Assembly (NCBI RefSeq): GCF_021531915.1
Contig: NZ_JAFBIV010000001.1
Location: 124,001 to 188,000 of the forward strand
DNA from: Oscillibacter valericigenes
GTDB lineage: Bacteria > Bacillota > Clostridia > Oscillospirales > Oscillospiraceae
Direction: 5' to 3'
DNA: 64,000 nt
The notes under the pieces are model-generated. The model had not been told where the DNA came from. It ran no database searches and saw only the letters and a program-made list of their open reading frames with translations. Made by a program: the position numbers and the translations under genes. Shown piece after piece: positions 1 through 9,414 of the stretch (the stretch's first letter is position 1; the number at the start of each line of letters is the position of its first letter).

Positions 1-168
1 CTCGATCCAGGGGGACCAGGTGTCCGTCATGTGAAAGTTCTCAAAGTCAAAGAAACGGCCGTCCTGACAGGGGATGAACAGCACAGGCCGTCCGGCGTGG
101 CCGTAGACCTTGCACTCCATATCCCGGTTCAAAGCGGGACTGTAAAATTTGAAATACTGTGTCTCCAT
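1..168 (-). CDS. Esterase-family protein, N-terminal part only (runs off the window)
   Basis: The first 56 codons are present; the gene continues beyond base 1. It starts at an ATG 7 nt after a GGAGGG ribosome site. The N-terminus (METQYFKFYSPALNRDMECK) and the following GRPVLFIPCQ stretch resemble small alpha/beta-hydrolase esterases of Clostridia related to esterase D. The catalytic residues lie outside the window. It follows the hydrolase at 201-968 on the same strand with a 32-bp gap, so the two are probably co-transcribed. Confidence 0.6.
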   Translation of the reverse strand, partial: METQYFKFYSPALNRDMECKVYGHAGRPVLFIPCQDGRFFDFENFHMTDTWSPWIE

Positions 169-200
169 GGGGAATCCCTCCCTGATCGTTTTCTCTCTTT

Positions 201-968
201 TTATTCCACTCCGTAGAGCAGGGTTTCCATGAAAAAGGGGATCTGCCGCTCCCAGCTGGCCTCGTTGTGGTCGCCGCCGGGGACGATGCGGCAGTCTAGC
301 AGCACCCCCCGCTCCAGCAGCCGGGAGGCCACCCGGCTGAACTGGCGCTTCATATTGCTGTGGAAGGGCAGCTCCCGGGAGCCGTAGTCCATGTAGACCA
401 CGGTGTCCGGGGCGATGGGGGCCTCCCGCAGCAGCCGGTCCAGCCGTCCCGTGGCGAACCAGATGGAGGGAGACAGGGCGGCGGCCCGGGAGAAGACGTG
501 GTTGTAGGCCGTCACGGCGTACAGGCTCATGAGTCCGCCCATGGAGCTGCCGGCGATGAAGGTGTGCTCCCGGTCCGGCAGGGTGGGAAACACGGCGTCG
601 ATATAAGGTTTGAAGGTGTTCACCAGCCACTCCATGGTGATGCGGCCCAGGCCACGGACGTGGCCCACCTCCGGGTTATCAAAGGTAAAGGGGGAGTATT
701 CCGAGAGGCGGCCGTTGTCGGGGTGGTGGTTGCACTCCACCGCCGCGATGATGACCGGCAGGCCGGTGGCCACCGTGAAGTCCGCCATGCCCCAGCTCTT
801 GCCGTAGGTGGCGTCCTCATCGAAAAAGACGTTGTGGCCGTCGAACATATAGAGGACCGGATAGCGGGCCTCGGGGTCTTCCTCGAAGGCGTCCGGTACG
901 TAGACGTAGGCACTCCGGGGCTCGTCTCCGGTGAGCTCCGGGATGGTGATGCTCCATTTTGTGATCAT
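201..968 (-). CDS. Alpha/beta hydrolase, esterase family
   Basis: A cytoplasmic hydrolase of about 255 residues with no signal peptide. The nucleophile elbow GSSMGG is in the middle of the protein and the C-terminal GGDHNEASW supplies the likely catalytic His, as in esterase D / enterochelin-esterase-like folds. The open frame extends to 1028, but the ATG at 968 (MITKWSI) is preferred because AGGAA lies 7 nt upstream. The substrate is unknown. It sits between glgB and another esterase-like gene, all on the same strand; the hairpin at 1069-1107 separates it from glgB. Confidence 0.75.
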   Translation of the reverse strand: MITKWSITIPELTGDEPRSAYVYVPDAFEEDPEARYPVLYMFDGHNVFFDEDATYGKSWGMADFTVATGLPVIIAAVECNHHPDNGRLSEYSPFTFDNPEVGHVRGLGRITMEWLVNTFKPYIDAVFPTLPDREHTFIAGSSMGGLMSLYAVTAYNHVFSRAAALSPSIWFATGRLDRLLREAPIAPDTVVYMDYGSRELPFHSNMKRQFSRVASRLLERGVLLDCRIVPGGDHNEASWERQIPFFMETLLYGVE

Positions 969-1068
969 TGCCAGGTTCCTTTTCTGTTGAATGTTAAAGA
1001 GTTTATCACGGCAAAGTGAAAAAGTCAATGCCGCGGAAAAACGATTTCGCGGTGAAAAACCGTCAGGA

Positions 1069-1107
1069 AGAGCCTTCTCCGCCCGGAAAACGGACAGAGA
1101 AGGCTCT
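1069..1107 (-). terminator. Hairpin downstream of glgB
   Basis: An 11-bp perfect stem (AGAGCCTTCTC / GAGAAGGCTCT) lies just past the glgB stop and before the next gene. The T tract on the minus strand is weak, so it may attenuate rather than stop transcription. Confidence 0.6.
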
Positions 1108-1114
1108 GGAATGG

Positions 1115-3130
1115 TTACCGGGTCTTGGCCTTTTTGGTACGCTTGGGAGCGGGCCGCTCCTTCAGCACGATGGCCGTCCGGGCGGGCAGGTACAGCTCCA
1201 CGAAGGGCTGACCGTCGAACCGCTTGGTGGGGTAGGGGATATCAGCCACCAGGTCCTGGCCGCCGTATTTGCTGTCGTCGGTGGACAGCTCCAGGGTGTA
1301 CTCCGCGTCAGTGGGCACCGGCACCAGCACGTTGGTGAGGGACCGGGTGGGGTCGAAGTTGAAGGCGAACAGCAGGCCCTTGCGGTAGAAGACGATCACC
1401 TTCTCCGGCCCCTTCAGCAGCTTCAGGTCCGCCATGCGCTGCTGGAAGATGCGGTGGGTTTTGGTGAGCTTCACCATGTCGTGGTCGAAGTCCCCTAGCC
1501 ACTGGTATTTCAGATAGCCGTTGTCCCGCAGGCTCCACTGGCGGCGGCAGTAGTGGAAGCTCCAACCGTTGCCCTCCCGGGGGAAGTCGATCCACTCCGG
1601 ATGGCCGAACTCGTTGCCCATGAAGTTCAGGTAGGCCTCGCCGCCCCCCGCCAGGGTGAACAGGCGGATCATCTTGTGCAGGGCGATGGCCCGGTCGATG
1701 ACGGGATTGTGGCAGGCCTTGTCCATGTCGGTGTACATGGCGGCGTCCGCCAGGCGGAAGATCAGGGTCTTGTCCCCCACCAGGGCCTGGTCGTGGCTCT
1801 CCACGTAAGCAACCGTGTTCTCTCCGGGGCGGCGCAGGCACATGTCGCCCCACATCTTGCCAATGTCCCAGTCCTCGTCCCGCTTTTCCTTCACGGTTTT
1901 GATCCACATGTCGGGCAGGCCCATGGCCAGCCGGTAGTCAAAGCCGATGCCGCCGTCCTCAATGGGCAGGCACATGCCGGGCATGCCGGACATGTCCTCC
2001 GCGATGGTGATGGCGTTGGGGTTCACCTCACGGATCAGCTCATTGGCAAGCTGCAGGTAGGTGATGGCCTCTACGTGGGTGTTCAGGGAGAAGTACTTGT
2101 GGTCGTCGTCAAAGCTGGAGCCCAGACCGTGGTCGTGGTACAGCATGGAGGTGACGCCGTCGAACCGGAAGCCGTCGAAGTGGTATTCCGTCATCCAGAA
2201 TTTCAGGTTGGAGAGCAGGAAATGCAGGACCTCGTCCTTGCTGTAATCAAAGCACTTGGTGCCCCAGGCGGGGTGGTCGCCCTTGCCGCCGCTGTGGAAG
2301 AACTGCCATTCCGTGCCGTCAAACATGTTGATGCCCTCGGCGGTGTTCTTCACGGCGTGAGAGTGGACCACATCCAGCAGTACCCGCAGACCCAGCTTGT
2401 GGGCCCGGTCCACCAGGTATTTCAGGTCTTCCGGCTTGCCGAACCAGCTGGAGGCGGCGTAGAAGTTGGCCACCTGATAGCCGAAGCTGCCGTAGTAGGG
2501 GTGCTCCATGATGGCCATGAGCTGAATGGTGTTGTAGCCGGCCTTCTTGATGCGGGGCAGGGTGTATTTGGCGAACTCCCGGTAGGAGCCCACCTTGCCC
2601 TCCTCCTGGGCCATGCCCACGTGGGCCTCGTAGATGTACAGGGACTGGGCGGGCTTGAAGTCCTGGTCCGTCCAGGGAAAGACCTTCCGGTCATCCACCA
2701 CCTCGGCGCACCAGGTGACGGAATGGGGGTCCTGGACCACCCGGCGGGCATACAGGGGGATATGCTCCGTGCGCTGCATGTTGGCGTCCACCACGGTTTT
2801 CACTTTACAGCCGTCCCACAGGGCGTCCTCACCCTCCAGAAACAGCTCCCAGAAGCCGTGCTCCAGCTTTTTCAGAGGGTGGCTGGTCTTGTTCCACTGG
2901 TTGAATTCACCGGTGAGGTAGAGCTGGTAGGCGCTGGGCGCCCACTCCCGGTAGAACCAGCCGCCCTTCACATGGTGAAAGCCCAGATAGTTGTGGGCCT
3001 GGGCGAAGTCACTGAGGGTGCCGCCCTGGGACAGCAGGCGGTCTTTCGTGCGGCGGTACAGGTCCATCCGCAGGTCAATGTCTCCCGCAAAGGGCTTCAA
3101 TTGGGGATTCAGTTCCAGAATTCGATACAT
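1115..3130 (-). CDS. glgB: 1,4-alpha-glucan branching enzyme
   Basis: Makes alpha-1,6 branches in glycogen. The 671-residue protein has an N-terminal CBM48-like region (about 50-150) and a GH13 barrel. The nucleophile Asp324 is in DGFRFDG, the acid/base Glu378 in AITIAEDM, and the third acid Asp447 in VESHD. Its layout is closer to the eukaryote-type (GH13_8) branching enzymes than to E. coli GlgB. The start has AAAGG 7 nt upstream. The Lys/Arg-rich C-terminus (RPAPKRTKKAKTR) is a short extra tail. The glgC-glgD operon is at 61641-63958; the 54-kb element now separates them. Confidence 0.95.
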   Translation of the reverse strand: MYRILELNPQLKPFAGDIDLRMDLYRRTKDRLLSQGGTLSDFAQAHNYLGFHHVKGGWFYREWAPSAYQLYLTGEFNQWNKTSHPLKKLEHGFWELFLEGEDALWDGCKVKTVVDANMQRTEHIPLYARRVVQDPHSVTWCAEVVDDRKVFPWTDQDFKPAQSLYIYEAHVGMAQEEGKVGSYREFAKYTLPRIKKAGYNTIQLMAIMEHPYYGSFGYQVANFYAASSWFGKPEDLKYLVDRAHKLGLRVLLDVVHSHAVKNTAEGINMFDGTEWQFFHSGGKGDHPAWGTKCFDYSKDEVLHFLLSNLKFWMTEYHFDGFRFDGVTSMLYHDHGLGSSFDDDHKYFSLNTHVEAITYLQLANELIREVNPNAITIAEDMSGMPGMCLPIEDGGIGFDYRLAMGLPDMWIKTVKEKRDEDWDIGKMWGDMCLRRPGENTVAYVESHDQALVGDKTLIFRLADAAMYTDMDKACHNPVIDRAIALHKMIRLFTLAGGGEAYLNFMGNEFGHPEWIDFPREGNGWSFHYCRRQWSLRDNGYLKYQWLGDFDHDMVKLTKTHRIFQQRMADLKLLKGPEKVIVFYRKGLLFAFNFDPTRSLTNVLVPVPTDAEYTLELSTDDSKYGGQDLVADIPYPTKRFDGQPFVELYLPARTAIVLKERPAPKRTKKAKTR

Positions 3131-3253
3131 GGCGTCACCTTTCAGAAAGTCAGAGTGATGTTGGCAAAAATGGTTTGATTTGATTATATCATATCACAAC
3201 CTGATTGCAACGGCTGAGAACAGGCGCTTTTTGTCAGATGATGCCAAAAATGG

Positions 3254-3277
3254 GGCCCGCCGGTTTCCCGGCGGGCC
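3254..3277 (-). terminator. Terminator after spoVT
   Basis: A perfect 10-bp GC stem (GGCCCGCCGG) with a 4-nt loop lies 24 bp past the spoVT stop. The minus strand runs into a T-rich stretch shortly after the stem. Confidence 0.8.
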
Positions 3278-3300
3278 TTTTGTGAGGTTGAAAGAGAGGG

Positions 3301-3834
3301 TCAGGTCTCCATGTGCCGCCCCAGGAAGGCCGCGATGGTCTGGGCCAGCTTGTACTCGGTGTCGCCGGTGACGGGGGTGGTCTCGGTGCCGATGAACAGC
3401 ACCAGACCCAGCAGGTCGCCCTCCGCCAGAATGGGGGCGGCCACGTGGGTCAGCAGCTTGTCGCTGCTGTCGGAGACGGGGAGGGCCTGCCCCTCGCCGG
3501 TGTACTGGTAGATGCGGCGGCCCTCCATGATCTGCTCCAGCTCGGGGGTGATGCGCTTGCCCATCAGCTCCCGTTTGCCGCCGCCTGCCACGGCGATGAC
3601 CGTGTCCCGGTCTGTCACGGCGCAGATGCTGCCGGTGGAGCGGCTCATAGTGTCGCACAGCTGCCCGGCAAAGTCCTCCATGCCCCCCAGCAGGGAGTAT
3701 TTCTTGAAAATGACCTCGCCGTCCCGGCTGGTGTAGATCTCCAGAGGGTCGCCCTCCCGGATGCGCATGGTACGGCGGATCTCCTTGGGAATGACGACTC
3801 TGCCCAGATCGTCGGCTTGTGTCAAGTAAAACAT
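3301..3834 (-). pseudogene. spoVT: spoVT, 3' portion, cut off from its start by the element
   Basis: SpoVT is an AbrB-type regulator acting in the forespore. Present here are most of the AbrB DNA-binding domain from DLGRVVIPKEIRR onward and the whole C-terminal GAF-like domain. The first 11 codons are at 58172-58204. Codons 1-7 of the present open frame (MFYLTQA, 3814-3834) come from the mobile element, and no good ribosome site precedes that ATG. The first beta strand of the AbrB fold (KATGIVRRID) is missing, so a product from this copy would probably not bind DNA normally. Excision at the GTCG core would rebuild an intact gene of about 181 codons. Confidence 0.9.
3811..3814. other. Left junction of the element (attL core GTCG)
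   Basis: GTCG is the only sequence shared by both junctions in direct orientation (3811-3814 and 58172-58175). Joining the host flanks gives GATCGTCGATC, a perfect 11-bp palindrome inside spoVT and in frame. That is the expected reconstruction of an attB for a serine integrase. The exact crossover dinucleotide within GTCG cannot be set from the sequence. Confidence 0.8.
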
Positions 3835-3933
3835 AAACGGTATATATACGGGATTTTGAAGCGGATACTCATAAAATATTCGAAAAAATACGAATAATTA
3901 TGCAGTCGGTTCTGCCGAAATTGCCTACCCAAT

Positions 3934-3955
3934 GCGGTATAATAGGACAAACTCG
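3934..3955 (+). repeat. End motif, left copy (inverted relative to 58146-58167)
   Basis: A 22-bp motif starting GCGGTATAAT and containing GGACAAA lies 119 bp inside the left junction. It matches the reverse complement of 58146-58167 at 20 of 22 positions. GGACAAA occurs again at about 58113. It may bind a recombinase or directionality factor. TATAAT also fits a -10 box, but no good -35 is present at the right spacing. Confidence 0.5.
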
Positions 3956-3982
3956 CCAAACCCATTGATTTTAGGCACTTTT

Positions 3983-5581
3983 TTAGATTGCTTGCTTTTG
4001 GGGGTGCGGACGCTGCATATTCTGGAACAGGTCTTCGAACTTCCATCTGATTTCAATTTCATTCGCACTGTGGATTGTAACTCGGTCGATGGCCTCGTAC
4101 ATCTTTTCCAGAGCTTTATCGTTTGGCAGAGATTGGCCTGAGAGATAGTCGGCAATCTGGCGCGACTCCTCCTGCAACCGCTCGAATTCCTGCTTTTTCT
4201 CTGCGTAATCAGTTTCAGCCTTTTGGTATTCAGCCCGGAGCTGCGTTTGCTGGTCCGAGAGTGCCGTTTTTCTTTCAACGAATGTTTCCAAATCAATATT
4301 GCCGGAATGGTACGCCTCAAAGAGCGCCAGCTTCTGTGTATCACAGGCTGCGATGCTTTTTTCGATGCGTGCCATTTTTTTGATATAGCCATGTGCGTTC
4401 AAAGATTTGTTCGCTTCCTCATGCTGCGCAGCTTGTTCATCAAGTAGATCAAGCTGCATCCTGTAGATGGGCAGTAAGACTGCCTCCAGGTCAGTCTTAC
4501 TGTACCGAGTATGGCTGCAGGCACAATCAGCTTGGTACTTAGGAGTTGGACAACTGAAGTACGCATCCGTTCCATAGGTCTTTTGGAGCTTGCGGCCGCA
4601 GTGGCCGCAGAAGAATACCCGATCATTGGAAGGAGGACGCTTCTTGATGGGGGCTGAGGGATTTCTGAGAAGATTATTTGCGGCAGTAAATTCTTCCGAA
4701 GAAATGAGTGCTTCATGTGCGTTCTCCGTGATGATCCATTCGTCGGGAGAGGTACGCCGTTGGCTCTTGTCCCTCAAGTGCCGGCTTTCTCTGGTGTGAT
4801 TGACCATGACACCGGTATATTTCAGGTTGTGCAGGATGTTCAGGACCGTAGTGTGCGACCAGAGCAGTTGCCTGTTCTGACAAGTCGGTTTTATCCTGTG
4901 CTGCTTGTATTGCAAAGGCGTCATAATCCTCTGAGCATTGAGTGATTTTGCGACCTCAGAGGTTGACTTTCCTGCGAGAATTGCTCTGAATATCTGCTGC
5001 ACGACTGGAGCGGTCTGGGGGTCAGGGATCATAAGATGCTTGTCTGTGGGAGATTTCATATAGCCATAGGGGGTGTGGTTCACAAATTTCCCGTTTTCCA
5101 TTCTCGTGCGCATGGCGCTGCGCACTTTTACAGACAGATCTTTGCTGTATGTGTCGTAAATGAAATTGCGAAATGCAACATCCATACCGCTGGTGATGCC
5201 AAGGAAATCATCACTATCATAGCAATCGGTAACAGCGATGAAGCGCACATTCAGAGACGGAAACATCCGGTCGAGATAGTCGCCCACTTCAAGATAGCTT
5301 CTGCCAAGTCGCGAGAGGTCCTTCATTACGATACAGGCAACTTCGCCCCTCTTGACGGCAGCAAGCATCTCTTGAAAGCGGGGGCGCTCGAAATTGGTTC
5401 CGGTGAAGCCATCGTCAATGTACTCAACGATGGGCAGCTTTGCAAGCTCTGGGTGGTCTGCTACATAGTTTTTGATGATGTTCCGCTGGTTTACGATGGA
5501 ATAGCTTTGGTCGATCAGCAGATGTGCTTTACCATAGTCCTCCAGAGAGGTACGGGAATAGGCGGCAAGGTGTTGTGTCAT
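3983..5581 (-). CDS. Large serine recombinase, third of a tandem set
   Basis: A 532-residue site-specific recombinase. The N-terminal resolvase domain has the catalytic Ser12 in AAYSRTS and the helix motif KDLSRLGRS. A recombinase domain follows, then a zinc ribbon (FFCGHCGRKL with a later Cys pair) and a C-terminal coiled coil. It overlaps the next gene by 4 bp and is last in an operon read towards attL. It probably acts in integration or excision at spoVT, alone or with its two neighbours. Confidence 0.9.
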   Translation of the reverse strand: MTQHLAAYSRTSLEDYGKAHLLIDQSYSIVNQRNIIKNYVADHPELAKLPIVEYIDDGFTGTNFERPRFQEMLAAVKRGEVACIVMKDLSRLGRSYLEVGDYLDRMFPSLNVRFIAVTDCYDSDDFLGITSGMDVAFRNFIYDTYSKDLSVKVRSAMRTRMENGKFVNHTPYGYMKSPTDKHLMIPDPQTAPVVQQIFRAILAGKSTSEVAKSLNAQRIMTPLQYKQHRIKPTCQNRQLLWSHTTVLNILHNLKYTGVMVNHTRESRHLRDKSQRRTSPDEWIITENAHEALISSEEFTAANNLLRNPSAPIKKRPPSNDRVFFCGHCGRKLQKTYGTDAYFSCPTPKYQADCACSHTRYSKTDLEAVLLPIYRMQLDLLDEQAAQHEEANKSLNAHGYIKKMARIEKSIAACDTQKLALFEAYHSGNIDLETFVERKTALSDQQTQLRAEYQKAETDYAEKKQEFERLQEESRQIADYLSGQSLPNDKALEKMYEAIDRVTIHSANEIEIRWKFEDLFQNMQRPHPQKQAI

Positions 5582-7296
5582 ACAGCTTCCCTCCTCAATC
5601 GTTCGATTTCGCTTGCTAGCAGAGCTTTTTCTTCTTCAAACCGAAATTCAATGGTGACACTTCCGTCTTCGGACATTCGGATCAATGAGATAAAGGCGTC
5701 GACGAGGGCCTGGGTCACCTTTTTGGGATTACGAAACTGCTGGATTTTCTTCTCCCAATCTTTCAGTCCAGAGGTCTCACACACGGTCATTGAGCTGGTA
5801 CCCTTGAGTTCCTGAATCTGCTGTCTCAGAATGGAAAGCTGCCGTTGGTATTTCTCCTTGGCAAATGTATACTCATCAAGGGTGAGCAGGCCGCTTTTCC
5901 AGTCATCGTACAGAGAAACAGAAAAGGCCTCTTTACTGGAAAGTTCCTTTTCCAGACGTTTGACTTCCGGGTTTTCCCGTTTTTTTTCCGCAGCCGCTTC
6001 GCACTTGGCCAGCAGTCTGTTTAAGACTTCCTGAGAATCAGAGAATAGTTGGAGCTGTGTGGTCAACGCAGTCAGTACGGCAGTGTCAATCACATTGCTG
6101 CGGATCGACTTTTTGCAGGAACAGTGCAGTTCTTTATGCTCCTCAAAGGTTGGACAGACGTAGGAGTAGTATCCTTTGCCGCCGCCTTTGGCGATGGAGC
6201 GCACCAGTTTGAGCTGTGTTCCGCAGTCTGCGCAGACCAGATGTTTTCGATAAGGGTTGGTTTCTTTGGGCAGGTGTGCGTATTTCCCATAGTTGGATTT
6301 GTAGATCGCACTTTGCTCTTCGTTGACGTCCTGAACCGTCTGGAACAGTTCTTCCTCAATGATTGGTTCATGGGTATTGTAGGCGATATCCCATTCGGAT
6401 TTATCGGTCAGATGAACCGGGATACCTTCATACAGACTGGCTCGACACTTGCCCTGGGCAAGATGGCCGATATAAGCAATGTTTCGGAGCAAATCCTTTA
6501 GAGCATGGCGGTTCCAAAGAAGGGAAGAGCCTTTCTTATTGTTGTTGGTAATAATGCCTTGTTCGTAACGATAACGCCCGGGAGACGGAATACCTTGCTC
6601 ATTGAGCTTGCGTGTGATCGTGCCGTATCCATCGCCAGCGGCGCGCCAAAGATAGATTTGACGGACAACCGGCGCGGTCACAGGATCTACGATCAGCCGA
6701 TTCTTGTTCTCTGGGTCTTTTTGATACCCATAGGGAGCATAACTTCCAATGTAATCTCCCTTTTGGCGCTTGGCGGCAAGAGAAGAACACGCCTTACGGG
6801 AAATATCCTTAGCATAGTAGTCATTGACGATATTTTTCAGTGCTGCGGTAAGCTCTTCCGTGGAGTTCAGGGTCGCGGAGTCATAGCCGTCATTGACGGA
6901 AATGAACCGTACCCCCCACTGAGGAAACTCTTTTTCCAGAAGGCTGCCGGCCTCCATATAGTTTCGCCCCAGGCGTGAGAGGTCCTTTACGACAACGCAG
7001 TTGATTTTACCTTTCTGAATATCGCTGATCAGTTCTTCCCACGCGGGACGCTCAAAGTTGGTGCCGGAATACCCGTTATCACGATAGAGCTTCACAAATC
7101 GGAGATAAGGACGCTCGGCAATATATTTTTCGAGAATGTCCACCTGGCTCTCGATAGAATCGCTGTCAGCTTTTCCGTTGTCCAAGACAGACAAGCGAAC
7201 ATAAATGCCGGTGTTGAAAACCTGCATTTCCGGTACTGACAGAATCTGCGCGTGCTGTGCAGACTTCGCTGGGGATGTCTTTCGAGTTCTTGCCAT
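5578..7296 (-). CDS. Large serine recombinase, second of a tandem set
   Basis: A 572-residue recombinase with catalytic Ser36 in GIYVRLS and KDLSRLGRNYMEAG. A recombinase domain follows, then a zinc-ribbon region (LVCADCGTQLKLV plus a later Cys pair) and a coiled coil rich in Lys and Glu. Its stop/start overlaps with both neighbours (4 bp and 1 bp) mean the three are translationally coupled. It differs clearly in sequence from the flanking copies, so this is not a recent duplication. Confidence 0.9.
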   Translation of the reverse strand: MARTRKTSPAKSAQHAQILSVPEMQVFNTGIYVRLSVLDNGKADSDSIESQVDILEKYIAERPYLRFVKLYRDNGYSGTNFERPAWEELISDIQKGKINCVVVKDLSRLGRNYMEAGSLLEKEFPQWGVRFISVNDGYDSATLNSTEELTAALKNIVNDYYAKDISRKACSSLAAKRQKGDYIGSYAPYGYQKDPENKNRLIVDPVTAPVVRQIYLWRAAGDGYGTITRKLNEQGIPSPGRYRYEQGIITNNNKKGSSLLWNRHALKDLLRNIAYIGHLAQGKCRASLYEGIPVHLTDKSEWDIAYNTHEPIIEEELFQTVQDVNEEQSAIYKSNYGKYAHLPKETNPYRKHLVCADCGTQLKLVRSIAKGGGKGYYSYVCPTFEEHKELHCSCKKSIRSNVIDTAVLTALTTQLQLFSDSQEVLNRLLAKCEAAAEKKRENPEVKRLEKELSSKEAFSVSLYDDWKSGLLTLDEYTFAKEKYQRQLSILRQQIQELKGTSSMTVCETSGLKDWEKKIQQFRNPKKVTQALVDAFISLIRMSEDGSVTIEFRFEEEKALLASEIERLRREAV

Positions 7297-8972
7297 CAGA
7301 CGACCTCCCTCAGCTCCGCAAGAGCAACGGACATGGATTTGTCCTGCTCACAAAGAAATTCCATTGCGTGCCGAAGCTGGTCTTTATGGCGCAGCTCCAC
7401 CTTGATCTGCTTGTCAGGATAGAGGAGAATGCGGTCAACAAGGTTGACGACCAATGGACGGGACAGCTCGGTGATGTTCTGAAAAGCACGAAACTGTGCG
7501 ATCCAACCATCCTGCGTGCGGATGCCGTCTTCAAGCTCCCGAATTTTTTGACGCAGCACACCGATACTTTTTTCCGCTTCCTGAATGCGTTGAGAAAAGC
7601 CTTCTTTGAGCTGCCTCAGATCTTCTCGGTCAATGAGACCCTTGCGGAAATCCTCATAGAGGTTCACTTTCAGATCATTGTTTTTTTCGATGATACCTAC
7701 CTGGACTTCGATATTCGCTTCCAGTTTCCGAATTTCACGGCGTTCCCATGCGAGCTCTTCGATTTGGGAGAGCGCCTGCTCCATGTTCAGAACAAGACTG
7801 ATCTGCAGGCGAAGGGAAGCCAACACAGCAGCTTCCAGAGCTTCTTCTGAAATAGTCCGTGCTTCACAGGAGCCGTTTTTGCCGCTGTGTGGGCAACTAT
7901 AATAGGCATAGCGCTTATTAGCGTGAGAAACGACCTTTCGCTTTGCAAGGGTACCGCAATCACCACAGTAGATCCTGCCGGAGAGTGGATGGACAGCCTC
8001 ACCGCCCGGAGCACTCCGGCAATCCTCGTTCATCAGACGCTGAACGATATTAAATTCGGCACTGCGGATGATAGCCTCGTGAGTCCCTTCTATGCGCGTC
8101 CATTCGCTTTCATCTTTGTAGATGACCTTCTTGACCTTATAGTTTGGGGTAGTCCGGCGACCTTGCACCAGGACACCGCAATAAGTCTCGTTGGTGAGAA
8201 TTCGCATGACAGCGACCGGGCTCCATTCTGCTTTTCGATGGGTCTTGAAGCTGGTCTTGTATTTACTGCCGCTGGCCTTTTTGTACTCCGAGGGAGCCAG
8301 GACGCCCATCTCGTTGAGCTTGGCTGCAATTTTCACCGGACTCAATCCCTCGATTTTCCATCGAAAGATCATCCGCACAATATTGGCTGCAAATTCATCA
8401 ACGAGCAGTTTGTTTTTATCCTCGGGATCACGAATATAGCCGTAGACAGGGAAGTTTGCGATAAACTCGCCGCGGTGCCGCTTGTTTTCCAGATTGCTGC
8501 GGACCTTGATGGAAATATCGCGGCTGTACGAGTCGTTGATGAGGTTTTTGAAGGGAACGATAAGGCTGTCACCGGAGCCGTTTGCCGCAAGACTATCGTA
8601 ATGATCGTTGATGGCAATAAAACGAACGCCTTTTCTCGGAAACAGCTTCTCAATGTACTGCCCTGCGTCGATATACTCACGACCAAAACGAGACAAATCT
8701 TTTACGATAATGCAGTTGATCTCGCCGCGTTCCACGGCCTTCATCATCTCTTGGAAGTTTGGCCTGTCAAAATTTGTTCCGGTGTAGCCATCGTCTACAT
8801 ACTCGGCAACCAGTTCAATGTCAGGGCATTTGCTGACGAAGGAGTGGATCAGATCTCTCTGACTGGTTATACTGTTGCTCTCCCGTTTTCCGGGAGAAAA
8901 AGAGAAGTCGCCATCTTCCTTCGACAATCGAAGGTAGTCGGCGGCTTTGAAGATTGTAGTGCTATTAAGCAT
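7296..8972 (-). CDS. Large serine recombinase, first of a tandem set
   Basis: A recombinase of about 558 residues. The catalytic Ser is in ADYLRLS, followed by KDLSRFGREYIDAG, a recombinase domain, a zinc-ribbon pair (IYCGDCGTLA and later YYSCPHSG) and a coiled-coil C-terminus. The open frame begins at 9008, but the ATG at 8972 has GGAG 8 nt upstream and is preferred. It is the promoter-proximal gene of the recombinase operon. Confidence 0.9.
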   Translation of the reverse strand: MLNSTTIFKAADYLRLSKEDGDFSFSPGKRESNSITSQRDLIHSFVSKCPDIELVAEYVDDGYTGTNFDRPNFQEMMKAVERGEINCIIVKDLSRFGREYIDAGQYIEKLFPRKGVRFIAINDHYDSLAANGSGDSLIVPFKNLINDSYSRDISIKVRSNLENKRHRGEFIANFPVYGYIRDPEDKNKLLVDEFAANIVRMIFRWKIEGLSPVKIAAKLNEMGVLAPSEYKKASGSKYKTSFKTHRKAEWSPVAVMRILTNETYCGVLVQGRRTTPNYKVKKVIYKDESEWTRIEGTHEAIIRSAEFNIVQRLMNEDCRSAPGGEAVHPLSGRIYCGDCGTLAKRKVVSHANKRYAYYSCPHSGKNGSCEARTISEEALEAAVLASLRLQISLVLNMEQALSQIEELAWERREIRKLEANIEVQVGIIEKNNDLKVNLYEDFRKGLIDREDLRQLKEGFSQRIQEAEKSIGVLRQKIRELEDGIRTQDGWIAQFRAFQNITELSRPLVVNLVDRILLYPDKQIKVELRHKDQLRHAMEFLCEQDKSMSVALAELREVV

Positions 8973-9095
8973 AAAAACCGCTCCAATCGTATCGTTTGGC
9001 CGAGCCAACCGATATGACCGGAGCTTTCGCTGATTTTGTCCGCTATCATCATAACAGAAGCGGCGGATAATGTCCAGTCATACCAAGTTGCCAGA

Positions 9096-9317
9096 TTATC
9101 TCAAAATTGAAAGCATGTCAGCGAAGCAGTCGTTCAGGGTTGCGGAAGTATCCGCATAGGCAATATTCACGGTGACCTCTCCGACCTTAAAACGGTAGGG
9201 ATTTTTTACTTGCCTGACAAAGGAGCGAATCCTTTCTTCCTGCGGCAGATCGCTGCCGATATGAACATCTCGGATGTCTACAAGCTCACCATGCGACATG
9301 TGGTTGGTCTGTTCCAT
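9096..9317 (-). CDS. Small conserved conjugative-element protein (DUF6870-like)
   Basis: About 73 residues. The core VDIRDVHIGSDLPQEERI and the later NPYRFKVGEVTVNIAYAD match my memory of a small family found on clostridial conjugative elements; no role is known. A GTG at 9326 is also possible, but GAGG lies 8 nt before the ATG at 9317. It lies between the recombinase operon and a terminator, so it may be transcribed alone. Confidence 0.6.
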   Translation of the reverse strand: MEQTNHMSHGELVDIRDVHIGSDLPQEERIRSFVRQVKNPYRFKVGEVTVNIAYADTSATLNDCFADMLSILR

Positions 9318-9382
9318 TGCGTTCACCTCGCTGGATATTATTTCCTGCCCGTGCTTTCCTTATTCCGCACGGCAGAGAAAAA

Positions 9383-9414
9383 GAGATGCCTCCCAAGTTA
9401 CTGGGAAGCATCTC
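9383..9414 (-). terminator. Terminator of the clamp/E1/JAMM operon
   Basis: A 13-bp stem with one mismatch (GAGATGC.TCCCA) and a 6-nt loop is followed on the minus strand by TTTTTCTC. It closes the operon read from 13435 down to 9522. Confidence 0.8.

Noticed and set aside
360-1019. 219-codon open frame on the plus strand over the hydrolase gene
   Set aside because: It is the antisense of a GC-rich gene with clear hydrolase motifs; its product is Gly/Val/His-rich and matches nothing.
1553-3178. 541-codon open frame on the plus strand over glgB
   Set aside because: Antisense shadow of a gene with all GH13 catalytic motifs; composition is typical of a GC-rich reverse frame.
3835-3982. TATAAT in the left end motif as a promoter
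   Set aside because: No -35 box at 16-18 bp; the same motif at the right end argues for a recombination role instead.
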